Assembly: GCF_020080835.1 (NCBI RefSeq) | Contig: NC_058164.1 | Coordinates: 26,451,270 to 26,515,269, forward strand | Length of the DNA: 64,000 bases | Direction: 5' to 3' | DNA from: Cotesia glomerata | Lineage: Eukaryota; Arthropoda; Insecta; Hymenoptera; Braconidae | Shown here: positions 29,950 through 41,900 of the stretch, in pieces | How the letters are laid out: each line of letters begins with the position of its first letter | How positions within the stretch are numbered: position 1 is the stretch's first letter | Position numbers and translations under genes: made by a program | Notes under the pieces: model-generated | Seen by the model: only the letters and a program-made list of their open reading frames with translations | Database searches by the model: none | What the model was told of the DNA's origin: nothing

Positions 29950-32900
29950 ATTTATTCTTTTTTTTATTTTTGGACAATAGCTTCCATATAAAACATTTTA
30001 AACAATGTGTATTGAGGTAGCATGTAATTTAGCTGGCTGGCGACTGTTGTGGTTGGTTAAGAAGATGCAAAATTAATGTTTGTGGTACAAAGATACCCGA
30101 ACAATATTCTATACACGTATTTTTGCAGTGTATGGTGTGGCCTCGAAGAATTCGTTCGAGGCCACACCACGAATTAGTATAAAGCGAGCCAAAGGTTTCA
30201 CTATGGCGCATGGTAGTTGGTGAAATGGTTGTACGGTCTGGCGACCGCAGCACGCGACACCATATGGTCAACTCTCTTACCCTACCAACGTTACTTCAGG
30301 TTTCCGCTATTCTCCATAGCCAGTCCTTCACCGATCTTTCTCCTGTGATAGCAACCTCTTTGCACGATCTTTATCTTAACGTCAACCCACAAAACTAACT
30401 TCCATCTACATAATCTATGTATATTCTCAACAAGAGCTTCCTCTTTCAATAAATAACTCAATAAACAAACTTTCAAGTCGTGGCGCCAATTTAATTACCA
30501 ACAATCTTATCAGTTATCAAATAAAATTCAAAGATAATCGTATCGATTTGAATACATAGGGAATTACAGCAGTGCTCCTCAACCAAATTCTCATCGCGTT
30601 AAATTTAATCAAAAAGGTTTTTTTAGTGTCACTTAATTGTAGGGTATCATCAAAATTTTACTAATTTAATTAATTATGCCAATAATATTGATTAAATGTG
30701 CATATATAAAAGGAAAAAAAAACGTATCTGTTTTGCATTGGAAATTAATATAACATTTAATTCTTCGAGTTATAGCGTTTTGTCATAACAATTTGAGTTA
30801 TTTATCAAAATGAGCATTAGTTTCTGAAGATAAAAAAACGTATCTAGAAATGAATTTTTCTGTTAAATTGTACTCAAATTCTGTAAAAACGTTATACGCT
30901 ATTTTCTCGAAATTATACACGGAAAAGAGTAAACTGTAATAAATAACAATCAATTTATAATAAGTAATGATCAACTGCGAAAAATTACCATTTCAAACAG
31001 TAAAATCGTGATTTTACTATTCACTTTATAATATTTACCATTTAAACGTTACAATTTACTCTTTACATGGAAGAAAATACTATTTCAAACAGTAATATTC
31101 GCTATATAAATGTCTAAAATGTTTAAGTATAATAATTAACAATTCAGACTTTGATATTTATCATTTCGTACCTAAAAAATGATCTTATAATATTTAAAAA
31201 GTATAAAATAAAGTTGGTAAATTTCTAATACAAGCAACGTCAATATTTACAAAGTAAAATGGTAAATTTTTAACGCAACGCTAAAAAAACAAACTGTAAT
31301 TATTGACTTGCTTGGACTGGTAAAATTTATATTTTAAAAGTATAATTTTTACTGTTTCAAATGTTAAATTCTCCCAGAGTGAGACCCCCTTCTCTTTTAT
31401 CTGAGTTCCCCTTCTCCTCATAATATGGACTATATATTAAAATGGCAATTTTAACTGTTTGAAACTGTAATTTTTTAAGATGAAAGAGTCGTTATTTACT
31501 ATAGTGGCAGCTACTAATCACTTATTTTGGACATTAAATTATAAATTGTGGCTTTTATACTTTCTAAATTACAAGTTATGTAATATTTATATTTTTGCCA
31601 CCCCGATATCAGCTTTACTGTTTGAAACTATAAAAATTAACCGAAATCCGAGTGAATATTACAGTTTACTTTTTTCCGTGTGGAAATTAATATAACATTT
31701 AATTCTTCGAGTTATAGCGTTTTGTCATAACAATTTGAGTTATTTATCAAAATGAGCATTAGTTTCTGAAGATAAAAAAACGTATCTAGAAATGAATTTT
31801 TCTGTTAAATTGTACTCAAATTCAGTGAAAACTTTATAAGCTTTTTTCTCGAAACTATAATTTTCGATAACAGAGCAGCAGGGTCACCCCTCTTGACAAT
31901 TGTTAACTAACTCTACTTACACTATACCCCTAAGATTACTACAATGGGGAATTCGCAAGCTTATAGCTTATAGGGCGATACAATAAAATGCCTGTATAAG
32001 TACTTGTTCTATAAGAGTAATATATGAAACTCGGACATTTTGTAAAACACTAACACGATCAGAGGTTACGCTCGTCTACATCTAGGTGTCGCGTTACAGA
32101 AACGGAAACTCGTGTTCTGTGTCGGATGCTAAAGGAATATCAACAACAAACAAAACTCTGTCTTGGACAGTTTTAAATTCAACAACTGGTGTCGAATTTC
32201 AATGTCTTGTTTAAAGTTAAGTGTAAGTATAAGTATAAGAGCATGATCGAGTAGACGAATAGTAGTAGACGACGGAACTACTACAAGAGGACAGCGCTGA
32301 AAAAATATAATAAAATAAAATGACTGCCGAGGAATTATAACTCTGGGCAAAGTTTGTCTGAGACAAAAAACGCAGTCACGCTGTTCGCGCTCGCTGGGGT
32401 CGAGAGAAAAAGTTTTAGAAATAGAGAAAAAAAAAAAAAGATACCGAAATAATAAATATTAACTTGAGACAGACTGGAGAGGAAAAAGGACAGCGCCTGG
32501 GAAAGTCTCTCCCGGATGGATTGTTTGCGTAGGAGTCCCATGTTAAAACGATTATCCTCATAGATCGTTATATCTAGTCTAAGGACTAGAATAGTCGGTA
32601 AAGCTAAATGATAATGGTGTATTATAATTTTGTTTTGGACTCACCCAGTGTTGCGTTGTGACCACTTCCCCGTCTGCGCTGTCCAAGCTCTGTACAACAG
32701 AGAGATTATTTTATATATTTAAATATAATATAATATATTTAGCATTATCACACGTGCAAAACGAGAGAATAATAGAGACAAAGCCGCTGCTTTTTAAATC
32801 GCTAACAAACAAATCAAAGAAACTTTAGTCTTAGGTACAATCAAGTACCGACTATCGATTTCTTGTTAGCTCTACGAAATAATTCGTTATATCGAGGTTT

Positions 32901-35900
32901 ACTTTTACCGACAACGACATATAAATATATATAGTCTGACGCTAATGTAAGTTACAAATCGTAGCGCTTTGACTCATGTTTTTACAATCTAACATTAACA
33001 TGTACACTTATTAATGTCCACACATGCATGAAATAACCAAGCTTAAAAGCGTAACACTTACGTCTTTCTTTCTTTTGACGGCAGCGGCGCCTGTAAGATA
33101 TAAAGATTACAGTTTTTACTTTATATTTTATAATAAAAACAGTATATGGGTAGGTTTTTCAATGCTTTTATGTGTAATATTTAATGAGAATAATACTTTT
33201 TGGTTTTATGGAGGTTTTGAGAGCTTGGAAAATTTTGAGGTAAAGTATAAAAAAATAGTTTTTGTGGTGATTTGGATCAAAAAGAGTGTAAAGGATTATA
33301 AATGTGTATAAAAAAAAAATTTACTTGAATCAAATAAATAATTTTGAAGAATTTGATTTTCTTGGTTTGATTTAAAGAATTCTTAAGTTAATAAATTATT
33401 CTTAATTTAATAAGTTTTACTTGATTCAAGAATTTTTTTCTTAATTTTAAATAATGAATTTTGTTAAATTGCACTGTACTTTCTTAAATATTGACATTTT
33501 TAAAGATATAAGCTCATCCCGATGTTACACTCATTAAAAGCTTTCATTTGAGTACCCACATGCATTTTTTATATATTTTTCATATCTTTATATATATAAC
33601 ATATATAAGTATATAAAATATATGAAAAATCGATGTGGGTACTCAAATGAAAGGCTTGATGAGCGTAACATCAAGATGAGCTTATATCCTTAAAAATATC
33701 AATAGTTCACAAGATATTTGATAAAATGATCTGTACTTTCTTAACAATTGACATTTTTAAAGATATAAGCTCATCCTGATGTTACACTCATCAAGAACTT
33801 TCATTTGAGTACCCACATGCATTTTTTATATATTTTTCATATATACATATATATATTTATAATATATATAAAATATATGAAAAATTGATGTGGGTACTCA
33901 AATGAAAGGTCTTGATGAATATAACATCAGGATGAGCTAATATCTTTAAAAATGTCAATAGTTCACAAGATTAAAGGTCATTACTTAATTATGTATCTTA
34001 TTTATTATTAAATTGCACTGTACTTTCTTAAATATTGACATTTTTAAAGATATAAGCTCATCCTGATGTTACATTTATCAAGAGCTTTCATTTGAGTACT
34101 CACATACTTTTTTTATATATTTTTCATATATACATATATATAAATATATAAAATATATGAAAAATTGATGTGGGTACTCAAATGAAAGCTCTTGATAAAT
34201 GTAACATCAGGATGAGCTAATATCTTTAAAAATGTCAATAGTTCACAAGATTAAAGGTCATTACTTAATTATGTATCTTATTTATTATTAAATTGCACTG
34301 TACTTTCTTAAATATTGACATTTTTAAAGATATAAGCTCATCCTGATGTTACATTTATCAAGAGCTTTCATTTGAGTACTCACATACTTTTTTTATATAT
34401 TTTTCATATATACATATATATAAATATATAAAATATATGAAAAATTGATGTGGGTACTCAAATGAAAGGTCTTGATGAGCGTAATATCAGGATGAGCTTA
34501 TATCTTTAAAATTGTCAGTAATTCACAAGATACAAGGTCATTTCTCAATAGAGCATTTTCGAATACAGCCTAAATAATTATAAAATTTCACGAAAAAAAC
34601 CTATAAAAATGACATTATTTTCCATAAATATAATAATATAAAACTCACCGGAATTTGGTAACCGTGCAGTGTTTCCTGTCGGCGTAGCAGGATTAGACGC
34701 TGAGGTCGGGGTGCCAACCGAGGGTGGAGGAACTCCCCGTGTCCCAAAAGGAAAATAAGGAGAATCCGGAGGATATGTTGCGCCTTCGACTGTTGTTCCA
34801 CCTCCGCCACCTGGACCACTGCCTGGGCCGTTCGCCGCTGGGCCGAATGCACCGCCACCATACGCCTGGAACAAAGGTTACTTATAGTTACAAGAGTAAT
34901 GACACTTGACAATGAATAGCTTAAATAAATGAATATTTAACAAAAGGCATAATTTGGGGAATAAATCATCTGGTGGATCGATTTTTTTCTTATCAATAAC
35001 TGTTTAACGATCAGAGTATGATTAGATATGATTATCAATAACACAAGAAATATTACCGAATTTATTTAAACTCTGTCATATTTTTATAAACTATAATCAT
35101 ATCTGATAAGTCTATTTACAGAGAGTGAAATAGTGCCGAGGAATATTGTTATTTTATATTTTATAAAATAAATATTTCGAGGTTTAAAGGGGGAATAATA
35201 TCGTACGGAAAAAAGTAAACTGTAATAGTCACTCGGAATCCGGTTAATTTTTATAGTTTCAAACAGTAAAACGGACATCAGGGTGGCAAAAATATAAATA
35301 TTACAGAACTTAATGTAGAAAGTATAAAAGCCACAATTTACAATTTAATATCCAAAATAAGTGATTAGTAGCTGTCACTATAGTGAATAACGACTCTTTT
35401 ATCTTAAAAAATTACAGTTTCAAACAGTAAAAATTGCCATTTCAATATATAGTCGATATTATGAAGAGAAGGAGAACTCAGATGAAAGAGAAGGAGGTCT
35501 CACTCTGGGAGAATTTAATATTTGAAACAGTAAAAATTATACTTTTAAAATATAAATTTTACCAGTCCAAGCAAGTCAATAATTACAGTTTGTTTTTTTA
35601 GCGTTGCGTTTAAAATTTACCATTTTATTTTGTAAATATTGAGGTTGCTTATATTAGAAATTTACTAACTTTATTTTATACTTTTTACATATCATAAGAT
35701 CATTTTTTAGGTACGAAATGATAAATATCAAAGTCTGAATTGTTAATTATTATACTTAAACAATTTAGACATTTACATAGCGAATATTACTGTTTGAAAT
35801 AGTATTTTCTTCCATGTAAAGAGTAAATTGTAACGTTTAAATGGTAAATATTATAAAGTGAATAGTAAAATTACGATTTTACTGTTTGAAATGGTAATTT

Positions 35901-38900
35901 TTAGCAGTTGATCATTACTTTATTTATTACAGTTTACTTTTTTCCGTGTACAAAGTGTAAAAGCCACAATTTATAATTTAATATCGAAAATGTGATTAGT
36001 AGCAGTCACTATAGTAAATAACGACTCTTTCATCTTAAAAAATTACAGTTTCAAACAGTAAAAATTGCCATTTTAACATATAGTCCATATTATCAGGAGA
36101 AGGGGAACTCAGATAAAAGAGAAGGGGGTCTCACTCTGGGAGAATTTAACATTTGAAACAGTAAAAATTATACTTTTAAAATATACATTTTACCAGTCCA
36201 AGCAAGTCAATAATTACAGTTTGTTTTTTTAGCGTTGCGTTTAAAATTTACCATTTTATTTTGTAAATATTGAGGTTGCTTGTATTAGAAATTTACTAAC
36301 TTTATTTTATACTTTTTACATATCATAAGATCATTTTTTAGGTACCAAATGATAAATATCAAGGTCTGAATTGTTAATTATTATGCTTAAACAATTTAGA
36401 CATTTACATAGCGAATATTACTGTTTGAAATAGTATTTTCTTCCATGTAAAGAGTAAATTGTAACGTTTAAATGGTAAATATTGTAAAGTGGATAATAAA
36501 ATCACGATTTTACTGTTTAAAAAGGTAATTTTTAGCAGTTGATCATTACTTATTATAAATCGACTGTTATTTATTACAGTTTACTTTTTTCCGTGTATAA
36601 AATAAATATTTCGAGTCTTAAAGGGGGAATAATATCGGGGATTTGATGATAATTTCACGGGATTTGCTACTTATTAAACTGACAAGCTCGTTCCTTGGAT
36701 TCTCGGATCCTAACTTGGCAGAAGCGAACTAAGACTTTATCCTTAAAGGATAACTTTTCATCCAGGCCAGTTAACCTTCTTAGCCACTCTCTTCAGCTTT
36801 GTTTTATCTTTACAGTAAGTTGTACATACTTATAGATACAACTCTACGATATAATAGCTGGGAAGGCGTAAGTGATATTAAAGTTCCCGATCAGTGGCTT
36901 TCAACTTACTGCTAATAAATTTTAAATCGGTAAAACTTTTATCTAAGAAACAACCTCGAGTTAATTAAACAATTTTCAATATAAATAATGAATGTTATTT
37001 TGTTATTAATAATTATTAAAAGTGTAATATTTAAATAATGGTATGATAAAAAATTTCACGAGGATAAAATGGAAATTGAGAGCCACTCGGTGAAAATATT
37101 ACTCGGGTCGAAGTTTTTGGATTATGTCGAGGGTTGTACAAAAGGGAGAGTCTTAAGACTGGGTAGAAAGATAATATATGCGTTAAATATTATTTTTTTC
37201 TTTCTTCCTCTTTGTTTTACTAAACATTTTTTCTACTAAATTTTACGATACGCTATTTAACGAGTGTTGACTCATATATACGTGTGTGTACTTAATATTT
37301 TAAAGGAATTTTTTAAATTATTATACATTCAACCTTTTATGTTTACTTTCTTATTTTAAATTTATAACTCACCATTCCATTGTCCATTGTTGGTCCGTAC
37401 GGTGATTGGAAGCCTGGCTTTTCTGTAAAATATTCAAATAATAGTTTTTATTATCTTGTTAAGTATATTAAACTCTCTAGAACAGTTGTATAAATTTTTC
37501 TGAGAGAAACTTTTACATAATTGTTGAATTTTTACTCTGAGGGTTTAAGGAGATCCAAGTACCCTAGTGTAAAGAATGTCTATAAAAAAATAATGCGTAA
37601 AAATACTTTTGTTATGCATCTTAAAATTAATATTTAAATTAAATATTAACGTTTTTTAAGATATAATCTCATCCCGACATTACACTCATCAAGAGCTTTC
37701 ATTTGAGTACCCACATGCATTTGTGATATATTTTTCATATATACATACGTCGGAGATAATATCGAGCTAGGTTTTCCCAAAGATAGGAAATTCCCAACAT
37801 TTTAGTTTGTCTGTTAATTTTAAGCAAAATTGTAAAGCATAGAAAATATTTAGATATTATTTACGACTTAAGCTGATTATATTTTTATGGTTATGACGAT
37901 GGGCTTAGGTAATTAAGTCCGGAGTGACAATGGTCACCAAACGTAGCCGAGGTCACAGGATAGAATTAAAAAGTATATAGTTAGAAATATCGACAGACAA
38001 TGAGGGCTGTCGAAATATTTTTGAGGGAATAAGTACTTAGGGTACTTGGAAGAGAGTTCTCGTTGAGCATTGATCAAGTGAAGATCGCATACATCCTGCT
38101 GACTCCGGATTCGTTCTCGGTCTTATTCCCCCAACGTCTTTAACTGTTATATCAATCGTAGTAGAACATTTGTAATTAAATTTATTATTTCTACAAGTTA
38201 ATGTACGTTATATTTTAAATCAAAGTTTGTGTTATATTTGATTATTGTGAAATAAATAAAGATGGCTGAAAATGATCCAAAGGACTCCAATAATGCCCAA
38301 ACCATTGTTCCTCCGACACATATATATAATATATATAAAATATGAAATATATGAAAAATTGATGTGGGTACTCAAATGAAAGGTTTTGATGAGTGTGACA
38401 TCGGGATGAGCTTATATCCTTAAAAATGTCAATAGTTCACAAGATATTTGTTAAAATGCCCTGTACTTTCTTAACTATTCACATTTTTAAAGATATAAGC
38501 TCATCCTGATATTACACTCATCAAGAGCTTTCATTTGAGTACTCACATGCATTTTTGATATATTTTTCATATATACATATATATATAATATATATAAATA
38601 TATGAAATATATGAAAAATTGATGTGTGTACTCAAATGAAAGGTCTTGATGAGTGTGACATCGAGATGAGCTTATATCTTAAAAAATATCAATATTTCAC
38701 AAGATAAAGGGTAATTTCTTAATTTTGTATCTTATTTATTATTAAATTGCATTGTACTTTCTTAAATATTGACGTTTTTAAAGATATAAGCTCATCCTGA
38801 TGTTAAACTTATCAAGAGCCTTCATTTAAATACCCACATGCATTTTTGATATATTTTTCATTTATACATATATATAATATATATAAATATATGAAATATA

Positions 38901-41900
38901 TGAAAAATTGATGTGGGTACTCAAATGAAAGGTCTCAATGAGTGTAACATCGAGATGAGCTTATATCTTTAAAAATGTCAATATTTTACGAGATACAAGG
39001 TCATTTCTTAATTATGTATCTAGAGATAGTGCATTTTCGAATGCAGCCTAAATATTTATTAGGCTATGTAGGTTGAATTTACAAATTTAAAAAATTTGAC
39101 TACTTCGCGTGGATCTCCTTAAATTTATAAAGTGTAATTTTGAAAACAAAAGACTGGTGATGAATTTAAAATTTTTTTTTTGGGGATCGAAAAACATAGA
39201 ATGTATAAAATAAAACTGTGGATTTAATGTCAGCATATACTGACGATACATCTTTATAAATCAAAAGGTTTAACATGGTAGTGCCATTTATTTTGTTTCT
39301 CGAAGTTGGAACGTGATACACGCACAGAATAACCGATCAGAGCATTATATCTGGCTGAACTCGGCAGAAAGGAGCAGCAGCACAGCATCTAGGCCGTGGA
39401 AACTCCCTTAAAACCTCGGGAACGCGGTAGGTATCGCTCGCTGAGCATGAGAACTCAGAATTCTGTATCCATGGACGGAGGAACGAGACTTCATTGGATA
39501 TTAATATCATTCAGACTCTGAAAACTACCGTATACAAGGATAAATTTATGGTGAATATGTGATCTAGAATAAACTTAAAAATTTACAGATGTCAGAGCTC
39601 TGCCCGGGAAACTTACAGCTCTCAGGAATTATAATTTAATGTAACATAAACCAAAGTTTGTTGTTTCAGATTCTGGAGAATCACGAGACACTGATGTCCA
39701 GTTCCAAGAGCAAGGATGCATGGACATGCCACCAGACTCGCTCAGATTTGCTCAGATAACTATGAATCCTAACAGTTTCGGCTTGTCTGTGACACGTTCG
39801 TCGGAGCGTAGATCCACTACCGAAGGCACGCCAGTAATATCATGCATCAAAGGACAAGCCTAGGTACCAATGTGTCATCCTCAGGACACTATGGTAAGCC
39901 CCGTTATGACGTACTGTCTCTCATCATCCTCTACTTCTCAAACAACTCCATCCAAATCGATCCTTCATTATCAACCATTTGTTACTTTACAGGTTCCTTT
40001 TCTCTATTTCTACTCAAGCTTGTTAGAATTGATCTTTAGATTTATTTAAGAGAAAAGTTGCACAGTACAATGTCCTGCATTCAGTATACCTGGTAATGTT
40101 TCCCTCACTACCCCTTGACCCTTAATAAAATGGAGGGAGTACTGAAAGTACTAGATGTAACTAATATTTTTCTGTTATAGTTAACCGAGCTGAAATTCTT
40201 CACTATCAAGTGTCAATTGTCCAAATTCTAATTCAATTATTCTAACAATGTATTTTTATTATAATTGACTTTGTTTAAATCTTATTAATTAATTTCTATT
40301 ATCTGAATCTAAATCTCAGTTACCAAACAGAATTCAAAAATTTAATTATCATAAATCAAAATTTATAATTAATTATTCGATTGAATAGATTCTTGTACCT
40401 TCACGGAAAAAAGTAAACTGTAATAAATAACAGTCGATTTGTAATAAGTAATGATCAACTGCAAAAAATTACCATTTCAAACGGTAAAATCGTGATTTTA
40501 CTATTCACTTGATAATATTTACCATTTAAACGTTACAATTTACTTTTTACATGAAAGAAAATACTATTTCAAACAGTAATATTCGCTATGTAAATGTCTA
40601 AAATTTTTAAGTATAATAATTAACAATTAAGACTGAGATATTTATCATTTCGTACCTAAAAAATGATCTTATGATATGTAAAAAGTATAAAATAAAGTTA
40701 GTAAATTTCTAATACAAGCAACGTCAATATTTACAAAGTGAAATGGTAAATTTTAAACGCAACGCTAAAAATCAAACTGTAACTATTGACTTGCTTGGAC
40801 TGGTAAAATGTATATTTTAAAAGCATAATTTTTACTGTTTCAAATGTTAAATTCTCCCAGAGTGAGACCCCCTTATCTTTCATCTGAGTTCCCCTTCTTC
40901 TCATAATATCGACTATATATTGAAATGGCAATTTTTACTGTTTGAAACTGTAATTTTTTAAGATGAAAGAGTCGTTATTTACTATAGTGACAATTACTAA
41001 TCACATTTTCGATATTAAATTATAAATTGTGGCTTTTACACTTTCTACACGGAAAAAAGTAAACTGTAATAAATAATAGTCGATTTATAATAAGTAATGA
41101 TCAACTGCTAAAAATTACCATTTCAGACGGTAAAATCGTAATTTTACTATTCACTTTATAATATTTACGATTTAAACGTTACAATTTACTCTTTACATGA
41201 AAGAAAATACTATTTTAAACAGTAATATTCGCTATGTAAATGTCTAAAATTTTTAAGTATAATAATTAACAATTCAGACTTTGATATTTATCATTTCGTA
41301 CCTAAAAAATGATCTTATGATATGTAAAAAGTATAAAATAAAGTTATTAAATTTTTAATACAAGCAACGTCAATATTTACAAAGTGAAATGGTAAATTTT
41401 AAACGCAACGCTAAAAATCAAACTGTAACTATTGACTTGCTTGGACTGGTAAAATGTATATTTTAAAAGAATAATTTTTACTGTTTCAAATGTTCAATTC
41501 TCCCAGAGTGAGACCCCCTTATCTTTCATCTGAGTTCCCCTTCTCTTCATAATATCGACTATATATTGAAATGGCAATTTTTACTGTTTGAAACTGTAAT
41601 TTTTTAAGATGAAAGAGTCGTTAATTACTATAGTGACAGCTGCTAATCACTCATTTTGGATATTAAATTATAAATTGTGGCTTTTATACTTTCTACATTA
41701 AGTTCTTTAATATTTATATTCTAGCTACCCCGATGTCCGCTTTACTGTTTGAAACTATAAAAATTAACCGTAATTCGAGTGAATATTACAGTTTACTTTT
41801 TTCCGTGTTTAAATGGAACAAACATACTTCGGAACTAATGAAAAAAGTTAAGTACTTAACCTTCCTGTTTTATAAACTAAGTAATTGGATAAATTCATCG

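Larger units (their letters stand above)
22217..32644 (-). other. da: da intron 5, about 10.4 kb
   Basis: No gene recognised. It holds a T-run (25022-25046), (GTGAGT)n at about 25585-25609, (TTA)n at about 26634-26660, (TGT)n at about 29917-29949, a perfect 15-bp hairpin at 30133-30169 and a TIR element at 30918-31680 flanked by 179-bp direct repeats. GC-richer sequence around 23280-23700 could be an internal promoter; that is inference only. Confidence 0.55.
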
